Shown: in pieces, positions 49,100-63,034 of the stretch
How the letters are laid out: every line of letters begins with the position of its first letter
Position numbering within the stretch: position 1 is the first letter of the stretch
Assembly (NCBI GenBank): GCA_026929865.2
Contig: CM049395.1
Location: forward strand, 32,047,501 to 32,111,500
Length of the DNA stretch: 64,000 nucleotides
Direction of reading: 5' to 3'
Source: Hyperoplus lanceolatus
Lineage: Eukaryota > Chordata > Actinopteri > Uranoscopiformes > Ammodytidae
Program-made: the position numbers and the translations under genes
Notes under the pieces: model-generated
The model's input: the letters and a program-made list of their open reading frames with translations, nothing else
Told to the model about the DNA's origin: nothing
The model's database searches: none

Positions 49100-52000
49100 A
49101 CCGATGCAGCACTATCATGAAGGTTTCTTGGCCCGGGCCTGCTCTAATTGATAGGGGCTGCTGGTATTTACTTACATTCTCAGGGTGGATTAAATCTCAA
49201 AGGAAAGGGGAAGAGATGGAGGTTGTTTTTCTCTTGGCTTTGTTTTAATATACACGCTTGTGTGTGGATATAAGTCTATATACATGCCTGTGTTTGTGTG
49301 CGTTTTGTCATCCCATGTGGTTTAACGTTCCCTCTCTCCTCCATGACGAGAACTGTCGAATCCTGTAAAGCTGCATGACGTCCAGGCACCACAGCACAGA
49401 GCACCAAATCTAATCACCAGCTACACTGCAGTGTACTGTATGTGCTGCTCTGCATTAATGGCTAATGTGTGTATGTGTGTGTGTGTGGGGGGAATACAGT
49501 GACATATTTTCTGGACTGAGGTGATAGTAAATCTCATTATCTCTGTAGCTACTTTTTCATTTTGTCCAGTGTTCTTAATGTGCTTAAGAGTCAAGCCCTG
49601 CTCTTCTACAGTGTCTCTCAACTTCACATGAGAGATCTCAGACTCTCAGACTGCAGCCTGCAAATTCAATCCACAGGCAAACGGACTTGTTTTCTAGTTG
49701 CAGACTGAAGGCTATAATCTGCTGTTAACAGACAACGAGCCATAGACTAGAGACACTACTGAACATTGAACACTTCAGACTGAGATTACAAGTTTGATCA
49801 GCTGGCCTTGTTGGTCAATTTCATTTAAATGACTTGTGCTGTGGTGTGCATAATCAAATTAACAGATAACAAAACAGACGTTTTTTTTTTTTTCTAAATT
49901 CCAACTTCTGAGCTGTATCAGAAGTTCACATGTCATATTTAAATGTTTGTGCCTGGTCAGGTGTTAAGACCAGAAACATGACTGTGTTGAAAGAAATCCA
50001 AGATGCTGCATTAGTTGTAGCTGCATGTTTCTTGAAATATTAGTTAAACAATGCTGATCCGAAGGTAAACAGTAGAACTATGGTGCTCACATGAAGTATA
50101 ATAATTTACCAAGATTTGAAAATGTAATTGGCCAATGCAGCGCCGCAACACAAGACGTCTTATTGTGTTGCAGATATATGTTTTAACTCGTGCTGCATTA
50201 TTCTACGTTGGAACCCCACTCACTGCATCAACAAAAAACGCCTAATTCAAATGAGTGATGGTTCTGCGTTTTATACAGGCAGTGCTGTTTTCTGTCTGTT
50301 GTCTGAACGCGCCCTAAAGCCAGCATGTCAGAATACAAATTTGGAGCAGCCGCTGCGTGCCCCGCAGTTTCCAATTCATCCAGTTTAGCAGAGGCAGAGA
50401 CTATACTCATGGGGCTTCTGTCAATTTGATTTAGCTATGCTGTTACGACTGAAGTATCTGGTTTCATAAGGGTTTTTTGTAATGTTTTGAAATCAGTGAA
50501 TGTCTACTGTCGGCTACGTCTGATTTGCGTAATTTTTGCAATGTGATGTTCAGTTCATTTTCAATTATTTGTTGCACCAGATTGGTTTTTCTTCTTTTTT
50601 TTGTCTAACAGATTTCAATTAAAGTCTCAGAAAAGTGTTGTGATGATGTGAATCATTTGCTATGGCCTTCACACTTAACACAGCTCAACCAAATTGAATA
50701 CCTTTGGAAGTTTTAAGAGCCATGTGTTGAACAGTGCTCTCCATCATACTCATCATATTACAATTTATGTAACATTTTATGCAAGAATGGTGTACATCCC
50801 TTCAGAGTTTAGAAAGTGTGTCTCTTAAAATGAGGAGCACTGAAGCTATTTCGGAGTCACATGGTAAAAATTGTAAAAAAAATTAAATTGTAATGAAAGA
50901 TTTGACCAAAATCCCCCACCCCTAGTTACAGACTTCTGATCACTGACAGTTACTACAACTGCTGGCAGAATTACAGACTACATACAGTGGCTACACGCTA
51001 CAGATGATGACCTGCTTGTCCACAGTTGTCCTACAACTAACAAGACATTGTAAATATGTGTGTTAAAGCTAAAAACAAAACAACACCAGGCTATCTGTGA
51101 AGCTTTTCAATGTCTGATATTTGGCTCAACAACCCCTAGAATTGGGAAAATTTCTGTCCATATAAGACCCCTCCGATGCAAAGTTGCTTCCATTCAGATA
51201 AGATTTTCTTTTGTGCCATGTTGCCTATTTTCTCCATCTCTGTTAATGACATGTTCTGCACTCCGAAACCTTTCGATTTCATCCGTTTTTTTGTAGCTGT
51301 TTTCACACCATGTTTGTGCACATATGCAAGTTGACCGTGTGTGTGTTCACGTGTGTGTGTGTATGTGTCAGTTGGAGATGGCGGCGTTAATTATGTGTCT
51401 GATGTTGTCGACAGAGTGACATCCCTTGTAATGAAATAATGGCCTAGTGGCAGAGAGCTGGAAGATTGCACGCTGTAGACTTCAATTACAGACAAGAAGA
51501 TTTTTTTCCCCCTCTTTCCTTTCAGTCAAAAAAAGAAGAGTACATTTTTTTTCTTCCCTTTTTAACAGACGTACTCACAAGGAAGAAAAAGGCTTTTTGC
51601 AGCGAGACTTGGGTCTAAGTGTTTTTTCTTTAGGTAATTGCTAGAAAGGACATGGCACGCCTTAATTCACTGTCTCTTTAGGCAATCTGATGCCAGAAAA
51701 AAGCCATTGCCCTCCTCCCTGTGTGCACAAATCAAGCTGAGCGCTGGTTATTTTCCAGTCCAAGCTACACATATATCAATGTTATGTCTCCTCTTTTCTT
51801 TCAGATGCATTTTGCTCTGCTGCATGCATTCATTTTTTTGGACCATATAATTTATTTTGCGCAACAAATTATCTTTTTAATGTTCCATTTTTCGGCTGTG
51901 CCCCTTCTGATATCTGGTATGAAATTTGCATACATTTCCTAAAATATGCCTCTGGATTAAGTGCACCTTTTTTAAATATTACAACAACAAACAAAAAAAA

Positions 52001-52392
52001 ACACTTTCTTTGACTTGCAGCGGTTTTATCATAGAATAATGTTTAAAATGATCCTTTTTGACTGAATAAAAGGGTAGCCATCTCATAAATAGGTCAAACA
52101 TGTAATTGCTTGCAACCTAAGTGTAGTTTTTTCTTTTTGTTGCTGATAACATGAAACCAAATATACCTCATTAATGATGGGGCTTTTGATGGGTTGGAAA
52201 TCAGGTTTTTTTTATTGAACAACTATAAGTTCAACCAACAAATTAGACTACAGTCGAGGAGATTAGAATATGGTCAAACTATGCCTTCATTATTGAGTTA
52301 AATGTGACAGTTTGTAATGCTTAGAGTTATGGGTTAATTTTCCAGCCCCACACTCATCTGCTCTCTCTCTCTCTGTGTTTCTGTCTTTCCAG

Positions 52393-52574
52393 GGTGGACC
52401 CCATTCCTTATGACACTCCCAAGCCAGCAGGACATACCAGGTTTGTGTGTGTGTCGGACACACACTCGCGTACAGACGGCATCCAGATGCCTTACGGCGA
52501 CGTGCTGCTGCACACGGGTGACTTCACTGAGCTGGGCCTGCCCTCCGAGGTTAAGAAGTTCAACGACTGGCTAG
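52393..52574 (+). CDS. mpped2: mpped2 coding exon 2 (metal-site motifs 1 and 2)
   Basis: 182 bp, preceded by a pyrimidine tract and CAG at 52390-52392. It encodes residues 39-98 plus one base of codon 99, beginning VDPIPYDTPKPAG. It contains the first two calcineurin-like phosphoesterase motifs: SDTHS (Asp60, His62) and HTGDFTE (Asp81). These equal Asp65, His67 and Asp86 of human MPPED2 after the five-residue N-terminal difference, so both metal sites start intact. The donor is G|GTACTA, weaker than the GTAAGT donors of the other two exons. Reading through it adds about 22 codons before a stop near 52642. The exon joins in frame to 58135 to make the Gly codon of WLGGLPYE. Similarity to human MPPED2 is close to identity, with Ile-to-Val type changes only. 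Confidence 0.97.
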
Positions 52575-52642
52575 GTACTAAGCTGCTTATGACACCATTC
52601 ATTCTGGAAGTATGCATTGTTTTAACACTCACGCAAAGCTGA

Positions 52643-52675
<33 letters not shown>

Positions 52676-54145
52676 GCTCTCATGAACAGGGGGACGGACG
52701 AAGACACGAGACAACGCATAACCAGTAACTGGACCACACAATGACTCCCCCTCCCTCCACTTTTGACCTCACAACTGCTGTGCTAAAGTGTCCAGTTTAA
52801 CCCCTGTGACCCTAGCTCAGTTAACCTTTGCCCTCCCCCTCTGGCCCCATGCTGTGGGTGGTAGTGCCGGGCTGCGTGTGTGTGTTTGCTTTCTCTCCCA
52901 ACAGCAAGTGTTTTAACCCTAGGCCCTCCAGACTAGAGCTAAAGTGACTGAAGCATTTTTTGCGCCCTAATGTAGTCATGTTTCACACATATAAAAAACA
53001 TGTGCCGTCTCCCTCTCACCAAGTACATTAATCAATAATGGCCACCCACCACACCAGCCTCTAACACTTCAAGACATTTGAAATCTTTTCTCTGTTGTTC
53101 GTCTCAATTGTTGGTATTCGCCAGGTGACACAAAACATCCTCCTTCAATTAAATGTTAGGTTGTTTTTGTGTTTATGCAAAAAGACATTCAAAGCGACTA
53201 ATTAGTGTGCCTAATGCAAGGAAGTTACACCTAATGTCTCTCATTCGCTGTCAAATTAACTATGACTACTAAAACATTCCAGCACCGGAGGGATTGTTTT
53301 TGCACTTCCCACACATCTACAGTCATAATAGTCTTTACTATGCACAAAAAGAGGATGGAAAATATTAAAGAGTTTGAGAAGGAGGAGATGCAACAAGAAG
53401 AAGTGTATTGGATATTAAATATCTGAAATTGGTGGCAACGCTTACCTTCAAGTGAGTTACCAACTCATGACATACTCTTTTTCTGTATACATTTCTACAA
53501 AAAATTATTCTCATTTCACCATGATGAAAATACACTTAAACACATGAACTTTGACTAAACCGTGAGTAACTGCAACAATAGGCCGTCTGATGTGTTTTCA
53601 TTGTTTCAGAACGGGAACCATACATTTAAAGAACATCTTAAATCTCCTAAAAGCTAAAAGTGGTATCAAAAACTCACTACCTGTAGAGTTGAAAGGTTGC
53701 TGTTAAAGTGTTCTCTTATCTTGCTGGCTGCAGTCAGTCTGGCTTCACAGCAGTTACACTGGAGTCAAACACTGACCCAGTTTTTACAGCAAAAAGGAAA
53801 AAAAATCCAGACATCTATAGAAACTTTTCAAACCAGTCCTGCAGCATAATCCTTCTCTGTGTATTCTAACAGTCTTATTTTAGACGAGAAAACAAGAGAA
53901 CCTGTCTTGTCAAACTTTTCACCTCCTCCTGCTCTTCAACGCCTTTGCCGTATGTAAGCTTAAGGCCGTTTGTAATGCTGGTTTAATGAAACACAATAAA
54001 CATCTATATGACAACCAGGATTCTATTTTTGAGATTGTATAGTCCACTTCTACTTCCTCCTAATGTGGTGGGTTGTTAGAACTCCAACCTGGTTTGAACC
54101 AAAATTGTGTGCTAGGTTGTAGATTTAGTCTTGCATAAACAGAGC

Positions 54146-54317
<172 letters not shown>

Positions 54318-54329
54318 CTCACTCCTTGG

Positions 54330-55090
54330 TCAGCTCCCCTCAATGCCCGGACACACCGGCCTGATAAACGCCGTCGTAGAGTCTTGAGGGGGTGGGGACA
54401 CGAATCTGTTTGGTGTGTGCCGTGAAATCAGTCGTCGTAGATGTCGTCGGGCTTCTTTTGAGCCGATTGAAGGAGGAGACGCGGTGGCGGGCAGTCTTTC
54501 AGTTGGAGCAATTTGATTTGTGGAGGGCAGCACAAACAGCTAACAACAGTTAGCCATTGTTTTAATGTGTTTGTTTGTTTCGTTCAGCGAGTACTCACAT
54601 GCATCAACCCTTGTTGACTGCTCGACACCATGCTCGACACTCTGCTAAAAATGGTGCTCTTTATGGTCCATAAATATAAATACGTATCTATCTATGTTTA
54701 TGGTCTAGAGAGCCGTCCCATCATTTCCGGCTTCCGTATTTTTTCAGGCCACAATACAGATTAGCGCCGCCTGCTGTTACGTAGACATTACGTCCCGCGC
54801 AAGCGCAGAGCGTACGGGAAGTCAGCAGTCGGCTTGGTGTGTTCTTTGCACTTTTTTGGCCGCAACGGAAGACTGGAGCTGCCTGAATCGGCAAACTCCA
54901 TTTTCGGGTAGTCAGATTTGGTGTGTCCTGGACTTTAGACTGTGGAGGAGGCAGCAGTTTGTCTGGACTATCGACTGCTGTTTGGCTCCTGGAAGAAGAT
55001 CATTGGAGATCGATGCATAGGAACCAGCTTTCACTGACCCAGCCTGTCTGATGATAGCGCAGCAGCTTTGATCTGCTGCTTAAAGCTGCT
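54330..55090. other. GC-richer island in intron 2, origin unclear
   Basis: CpG-containing sequence unlike the surrounding intron, including GCGCAAGCGCA (54797-54807), one base from an NRF1 palindrome core, and CGGCTTCCGTATTTTTTCAG with an ETS-like TTCCGG just before it (54723). It resembles either a retro-element promoter/LTR or an internal promoter. No terminal repeats were recognised. Confidence 0.4.
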
Positions 55091-55770
55091 CCCAGAGGCC
55101 TCTGTAGCTGCGTGGCTGTGTGTGTGTGTGTGTGATTGTGTCTGCTTAGATGTGTAATGTGTGTGTAGGAGTCGATTATATGTGTTCAGCAGTGAGAACC
55201 AACCTTTGAAGGTTCTGTTCTCTTCCCTGGAGATGGTTTGAGACCTTATTTTTAATATTTTGTTGGTTTGTTTGAAGAATAAACCATTTGAAATGAACTG
55301 AAAAGTACAACCAATCACATTTTCATTTAACTTTGGTAAAAGATTAGTTTACTTGAACCATTTCCTACATTTTCTTTGATATACAACTTTTTAATATAGA
55401 AAATATATATTTTTTAATAATATTATTATTAATAATGGTTGGAAAGAGTGTATTTTTATTATCACACTGTGGAAAAACACTTTGTGCATACGCTTGTCTT
55501 ATATATAAATGTAAGTCTGCCTTTTCGAGAGGCACGACAAAACATTTCTGTGCACACATACAGTATTTCTTCCTATCTTTCATATCCCCTGTTTGTGGGC
55601 AAAGAATATAAAATAAATCTAGCTCGATCACTCCACCAAGCCTCCGTAAAATGTATCTTGATGGCAATAAAAAGCAGTAGAAATTCCCAGTAGAGTAATG
55701 GAGGTGAAGTTGTTTGATGGTAATTATGTTTTCCCAGCCTGGTGATGGTGGAGAGGATGATTCGCGCGCG

Positions 55771-55963
<193 letters not shown>

Positions 55964-58050
55964 GATGTGTGAATGGATGTGTGATCCAGTTAGTGCTAGG
56001 GGACTGAAACACGGCCCGCTCTCATATAAGGTTAGACTGGAATTTATGATCCTGATATGTGACAAGAGCTAATTTAGAGTAGCGGGAATGAAACCCATGG
56101 ACCAGAGAAGCATGATTCTTTCATTTTCAGCATTACAGAACACATACTCTCTTTGTCTCAGACACACACAGATACGGTAGAATCTTTTATTCATCTGCAT
56201 TGGACCAGCGCATCCTGACTGAATTTATATTCTGTTCAGTTTCTATTAGTTTTATTTCCAATTGTGGATTTCACCTCTGGGCAACACTGAGCAGTGTGCC
56301 TGTATCTTTTCTTTCACTTAGAATAATACTTTTTATTGGATTCTTTATTCAACATTTTATTCAATTTGCCCCCTTGGCATGCATCATAACCTACTGGCCA
56401 GAGCAATACAGAGTAGAGGAACAAACAGTGAGCTGAATACCTTCCTGTAAATCAAGCACTTGTAAATCTGTGCATTAATCCTGTGGTGTATGTGTAACAG
56501 ATGTATCTTTTTTTGTAAAGTGCTCATGTACAGTTTTTGGGAATGTTGAAATATAGCTGCCGAACTGCAGTCTCAAAAGATATATAAAAGATCATATCCA
56601 TACCTCAACACTCAGCTCAGTTTAATCAGATGCCCAAATGAACTATGCTCTCATCAGCTGCTCCAACAATACACCTTTTTCATGGTGAAACATAAACAGC
56701 AGAATTCACAGGCCTCTAATGCGTGAAGTCGCTGGCTGTAATGATTTGTCAATTCATATTTTACATCTGCATCATACAATGCAGAATATTTGGATAACAA
56801 GTACATTTTTATTTATGAGCTCACAAACTAATACAGGATATTCAGCACTATACAATCACCCTAAGGAGGTCAGAGGGTTGGAGTTGCTGCAACAGGGGTC
56901 TGGTGCGCTGCAGCAACCTCCTGCACCCGTTCCTCCCATGGCTATGGTTCAGTTAACGCTACACATAAATTAGCATGCAAATGAGTCTATGCAGATCCTG
57001 CAGAGCTGGCTAAAATAGACAGGATGGAAGGAAGAAAGGAAGACTTGAGGAAAAATCAACAGTAAGCCTAAAAAAAAATCTCCAGGAGAAGGATAAGAGA
57101 AACGGAACGAGAGAATGGAGGGGTGATGAAGGCCAGAGCCTTTTGGTTGAGTGCTCAATCGGCTGGAATAAAATAGTAAGTCAGTTTCTTGATAGCAAAG
57201 GGGAAGCCGGGACAAATCACCCAGACAGAGGAGAGCAGGAAAGGGCACAGCCGAAGTTGAAAGATGAGGGGATGAGAATTGTAATAGATGTTCTTCTCTA
57301 TTTAGTTCAGGTTTGTGCTTTTCCCCAGCTGCCTGGCGTCTGCAGAGATGAAGCGTGGTCTGTGGAGGTCAAACTGAGCCGTCAGCTGTGGCTCTAACCT
57401 CTCTGACTGTCTGAATTGAGGGTATTTTTCCCCTCCACTTATCTGAGATTTCTCTCCAGTCCTGATCTCTGCTCAGGGTTAGGAATACAGGGAGCTGCTG
57501 TGGGAGTGTATGCTTCATGAACAATATATTAGGACAACTTGGTGTTTCTGTAGACATAGACTGAACAGGTAGGAAGTACAATACCTTGGTGTTTTTTATT
57601 TTTATGTTTTGTACACAGTGTACACAATACTGTTCTGCCTTGAATGAGAAGAGAGGTGTTCAGTATGGACAAATTAAGCTGTGTTTGTTGTGTGGAAGTA
57701 TTTGCAGGGTAACAAAATCAAAATAATGAATTTAATCAGCCTTAAGAAAAACAAATCTGTGGATTCATTTTACACAATATCTAATTTGCTGACAACATTC
57801 AGTAACGTGCACAAATAAAGATTCAAAAATAAGATGCATTTATGTTATTACTTCATAATAATCGCATGGTCTTGGTATTAATTCGAGTTGATACCGCTGT
57901 ATGATTTCATGTATTTTTTTCACATATTGTGTTTTAGTGCTGTCATGTTGGTGGAGCGATTGTTTCTGATATGCTATACATTCACATGAACCACACATGA
58001 TGTGTTCAGGTACAGTATATACTAATCTGGCTCCGGGACTTCAGCTCACC

Positions 58051-58053
<3 letters not shown>

Positions 58054-58113
<60 letters not shown>

Positions 58114-58133
58114 CCTGCTCTCCTGTCTTTCTA
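58054..58133 (+). promoter_or_regulatory. CT microsatellite acting as the exon 3 polypyrimidine tract
   Basis: About 80 bp that are entirely pyrimidine apart from single G bases, mostly (CT)n, run straight into TCTTTCTAG at the exon 3 acceptor. In the transcript this is a (CU)n tract, the classic binding register for PTB-type proteins as well as U2AF. The repeat is therefore part of a functional splice signal, not only background. Confidence 0.8.
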
Positions 58134-58134
58134 G

Positions 58135-58360
58135 GTGGCCTCCCGTACGAGTTCAAGGTGGTGATTGCCGGGAACCATGAGCTGACCTTCGATAAGGACT
58201 TTATGGCCGAGCTGGTCAAGCAGGATTACTACCGGTTCCCCTCGGTCTCCAAACTCAAACCGGAGGACTTTGACAATGTCCAGACGCTGCTCACAAACTG
58301 TGTGTACCTGCAGGACTCCGACGTCACCATAAAGGGTTTCCGGATATACGGAGCACCATG
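58135..58360 (+). CDS. mpped2: mpped2 coding exon 3 (GNHE motif); gene continues past the window
   Basis: 226 bp, encoding residues 100-173 plus two bases of codon 174. It begins GLPYEFKVVIAGNHELTFD. GNHE (Asn112, His113) is metal-site motif 3, and Asn112 corresponds to human Asn117. The rest ends with KGFRIYGAPW, where the Trp codon is split TG|G at the donor GTAAGT (58361). The acceptor is CTAG at 58131-58134, directly after an unusually long CT repeat. Human MPPED2 continues for about 120 more residues, carrying the remaining His ligands and the glycine that replaces a conserved histidine in the mammalian enzyme. None of that is in this window, so catalytic competence cannot be judged fully. 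Confidence 0.97.
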
Positions 58361-59397
58361 GTAAGTGAGAACACCAAAAAAAAAAAAACTTCCACCCATC
58401 ACTTTGTGCCTCTTTCATAACATGCTGAGTCACAGATTGAAGTTGAGCCCTTCCCCTGTGTCAGTGTCTGGCTGTCTTCCAGTTCCCCACCCTGCAGTAA
58501 CCGTACTCCCCTACTCAGTGAGAGGCCCCCTCTCTCTCTCTCTTCCATGCTGGGTGCTATTCCCAGCTCACACATTCCTTTATGAGCCCAGGACCTTAGC
58601 CTGCACCGCGGGGCTTACGTTACACCTGTGTTTTGACACGGGGTTAAGTGATACGCGTGTTACCGGGACACTCCGTCAATAGCCTCTCAGGTGTGGAAAG
58701 AAAGAGCGCAGAGAAGAGAGAGGCTGTGTTTGGTTGTTTGGTGGAGGAAGAGGCAAAGCAGTTTATTGGACAACCAGAGGCAGGTAGAAGTGTTGTCAAT
58801 GAGAGAAGTGATTGTATAGGGAAAGGACCTGAATAAAATGCTGCTTCAATTAAGACCAAATGTTTTTGGTCACTGATTAATTGTCAAAACCTTTCAGTAT
58901 TGGTATTGTAAGATGACACAAAAATCACAGAAGTTATTTATACCAACGCTGATAGTTTGTGTTCAAATATGCTTTATTCTCGTCTCTGTGTGATGGCCCA
59001 GTCACCTTCTGCTGGATAGTCCAATATAAATAAAGCCCCGTAGTTCAGTGTGAGCTGCTGTTGTCTTACAGTATTTGAACAGTCTGATCTCGGTTCACCT
59101 GCACTGCACTGCAGCTGTGTGTTTTGTTGTGTGTGACGGTCAAGAAGACTGGAGCTTCCTCTGTACTGCTGTGTGAGTGACTTACCCTCTGCTTACTCAG
59201 TGCAGTGGTTCTCACCAGTCAGCTCCCAAGACTTTTAAAATAACTATTTAGGTCACACCTTCATCCTTTAGCAGCTATAATTAGCAGGTTTGCCGCCCTT
59301 GCCTTAGAAGTTTTGGCGGAGGACAGTGGTGGTGAGGCGGAGGAAGGGGGCCAGATCCCAGAATTCCTCGGACATAACAGTAGCAGGAAGAAGATAT

Positions 59398-59400
<3 letters not shown>

Positions 59401-59457
<57 letters not shown>
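59401..59457 (+). repeat. (CT)n microsatellite, intron 3
   Basis: Pure CT repeat. Confidence 0.95.
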
Positions 59458-59460
<3 letters not shown>

Positions 59461-60819
59461 TTTCCATCCTTCTGTTTGAGAGAGGAAGGATGCTGCCTGG
59501 CCCCCTCTCTCTCCCTGGTGGGTGTTTAGTGTGAGGGCTGGTAAGTGTCTGTTGTGACAGCTGGGGGTCTCGTGAGGGGCCGGAGTGGACAGCTTGGCGG
59601 GCCCTTCCCCACTCCCACAACCCCCCACTCCCTTACCCCTCCTTGGGCTTCCTCACCTCCTTCACACCCATATGCCAGCGTGGCCCGAGATCTGGCCTAC
59701 TTGTCCAGTGTGAGGTCTCACTTAGCCCTGCAGTGACCCCTCACATCATCAACAGCTCACCAGCCTCGCCTCCTGGGTGGCCGTCCAGCTTCACAGTGGT
59801 CTGCTGCTGCTGCTGTAGGCCCGGGACGCGACAGCATCACTCAGGAAATGTAGCATGTTGCGACCACCTGATAAACGCTGTATGCTAGTGATATGCTTTG
59901 TGCCTGCTGCTGTGTTACAAAAACACAATGAAATAACATGTTGGAAGTATTCACACATCTGCTTTCAGCGGTGGAAAAAAGTATTGAAATATGTACATCC
60001 AAAATGTAGAAGTTCTGCCAAAAGGAATAGTCCTGCAGTTGATACTCAGCACAGAATGCTGAGTATCCATACTGTAAATTATACATTATTTTGCCTTTCC
60101 GGAGTTTGAAATAATTGATGGACCTATCCAAATATTAAACCTCACATTATAGGTTTAGTCTAATCATTTAATTTTTATAAATGAAAACTCAGTTTTATAA
60201 CATGGCAAACTACAGTACAGGTAAAAGCACAACTTCAAAATCCTTCTTACTTTTTTTTTTTAACTTTTCATCAAATCAACCAGAATAACTATTTGGAAAA
60301 CCCATTAACAGCTGCATCCAGTAGTCAGGATGGAACCAGAAACATTCTGCTCTTATTGACTGATTAGCTGCGTTACACCCTTCTATCCATCGCTGCTCCC
60401 ACCATCGCCATCATTTCTTATCAGTCCATCATTTAAATATCTGTTTTAAAGGTCTTATGGATAAAAATGACATTCTGCTGCAGCGCTTTTTCAAACATAA
60501 TCCATTGTATAATTATTGGTAGCAGGTTGTCAGTTCAGCTTGTGGCCCATTTACAGTCCAAATATTTGGATATACCAGTGAGGAACAGTGCTGCACAATA
60601 TGTTTTTCCTTAACATATTTAGGACATATCCACGTCTGCTTTCCTCGCTGAAGGAGCACACGCAAACCAAACACGCCCGCACTTCATATCAGTAAAAATC
60701 TTCCCTTTTCCCACGCCATTGGTTTAAACTTTTAGTCTTTAAAAAAAGAAAGTAAAGCCTGTTTTTGAACTGAATTCATCAGAGATTCAGGTGGATTTAA
60801 ACAAGGCCAAGTTTTCTCT

Positions 60820-60821
<2 letters not shown>

Positions 60822-60916
<95 letters not shown>

Positions 60917-60919
60917 ACA
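60822..60919 (+). repeat. (CA)n microsatellite, intron 3
   Basis: Pure CA apart from one TA near the 3' end. Confidence 0.97.
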
Positions 60920-62034
60920 GCCTTTTTGTTACTTAAAGATTTTTCCAAGTTGAAATTGTGCCAACAAGTTGCCACAGTTAATTAATCTCACTAGAGTATC
61001 TGGAACAACAGTTATCTAAAAAAATAAAATAAATTGTTGAGTGGATGACTGCCCCAGATGTTGGGAATGTGAGTACTCCTGGAGCTGTTGGTTTATTGCT
61101 GAATTTTTCTTTGAGAGATGTATTCTAAAACACAAGACTTAAATATGTTGGTAAGAATTACAGTTTCTTAAATCACTTATTTTTCATTAGGTTAATGTCA
61201 ATAGTTAAAGCTCCTCTTACCTGCCGGGCTGTCACCATTTCAGGAAAGTAAGAAATGTCATGGCCATCGTGAGGCCAAATTACTCTAATTAAAGTGTTTC
61301 TAATTTGCCACAGATTGATTTCAAGACAGATGTGAGTTGAGCTGAAAAAGCTGCAAGGAAATTTCATTTCATTCACTATTTGGTATTCTGTACTTGGATC
61401 TATTTCCACTTAGTTAAATTAACATGTTGGAATAATATAACCATTCAGATTCTTCAAAACTACAAAATTCAGCTACTGAAACATTACATCAAACTTACAT
61501 CTTGGGGTACTTTGATATGTTTAGAAAATATCCTTGTGCCTTCATTATCAGAAGAAAAGGGTGATATTAATGATGAGCAAACTGAATTAATTTTACATAT
61601 AATGTAGTATGTTTTTTAAAATACCTTTTACTCTCCTGATACTGTGCTCCAAAAAGTTCACTCTTGCTCGGAGTGAAAGCAGTGTACCATGAAAGACACA
61701 CAACACACACTGTTTAATGACAGACGCTCAACAGACCGAATACCTGAACCTCCTCTTCTCATACTCTGCTCACTCCCTGAGCTCGCACACACACACACAC
61801 ACACACACAGGAAAGATGAGCAGGCCTCTGCATCTTGTCAGTCAACCTTTTTAAAGAGGTGCTGAAGGTCTCATGGAGCTGAGCAGTTTTGGATTCTATT
61901 CTCATTGTTAACTTTCTCATCTCCAGGCAACTAGATTTTCTGCAAAGTAAAACTCTTAAATATTTTCTGAATTTTAAACCCATTGAATGTTTGTTTTTTT
62001 GAGTTATATTCTATATTTACTACTGTGTGTATGT

Positions 62035-63034
62035 TAGGGCTGGGCGATATGACGATATCATATCGTGGACGATATGAAAGTGTCTACCGGGAGAGATTTG
62101 GCCATACCGTTTATATCGCGGAGAAAAAAAGTTCATGTGGCGGGAGGATATATGGAGAGGGAGGCAGCTGTCCCTCCGAGTCCCTATAGTTACACTGCAG
62201 TTACACCGCCGCGCCACACGGAGGCTATGCAGCAGAGTTCTGGGCTGCAATACAGCTTCTCTACCCGCAACAGAAGAAGCCTCATCTGTTGCTCTAGCTG
62301 TCTAGCTCATGGTCTAGCTTCGGTGCGCCGTCACTAAAGTTAACAAACCAACTCCGTGTCACGGTGGCAGAGCAGCTGGTTTTAACGGTCAAAAATGTCA
62401 TTGGGCAAAGGAAACTTGCTTGCTGCTTCAGCGTGCTGTTGCCGTGACGCAGAGTTGGCTTGTTTTAAGCCGCAAACTACATGGGTTAGCTCTCGTGAGC
62501 TAGCTGGCCAACAATGACATCTTTAGCCTACTCGGGGCTTCACCCCCGTGCTGTTATTGTTGGAGACAGCTAGCAAGGCTGGTTTTATGTAACTTTAAAA
62601 CATGTCAAACTTGAAAATATTTTTTGTGTTGAAGCTGGAGTTAAAGTATTACCAGACATTTGCTCATGAGTTAATTTTGACAGCTTTTTTAAATGAAGAT
62701 GAGCAAATACTGCAGGAAAATTCAAGTCTTTCATTATTTTGATATAGGCTACTATCAATTGGAAAATGTAGGCTCTTTGGTTGATGCTGTCATTTTTATT
62801 TTGCACTGACTGACTAAAGCCAGACCGGTGTGGTATTTTGCACCAGTTTTTCTTTTCTATGGAAATTTAAGTTCCAAGCAAAAATGAAAATAATCTAATG
62901 TGATTAAAGTTCAGTATGGTTATTGTAATCCATTGAATTTAAAGGAAAAATACTATATCGTGATATATATCGATATCGTGATATAAAATTACCTATATCG
63001 TGATATAACATTTGGTCCATATCGCCCAGCCCTA
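62035..63034. mobile_element. Non-autonomous hAT element (TAGGGCTGGGCGATAT type), 1.0 kb
   Basis: It begins TAGGGCTGGGCGATATGACG and ends with ATCGCCCAGCCCTA, an inverted repeat, and is flanked by a perfect 8-bp direct repeat GTGTATGT (62027-62034 and 63035-63042), the hAT signature. Subterminal regions are full of ATATCG/CGATAT motifs on both sides. The 800-bp centre is GC-richer, includes a run of CpGs at 62200-62340, and carries no recognisable transposase frame. Confidence 0.9.

Noticed and set aside
59261..59628. Open frames with Arg-Glu repeats
   Set aside because: Translation of the CT/GA microsatellite at 59401-59457; likewise 48403-48732.
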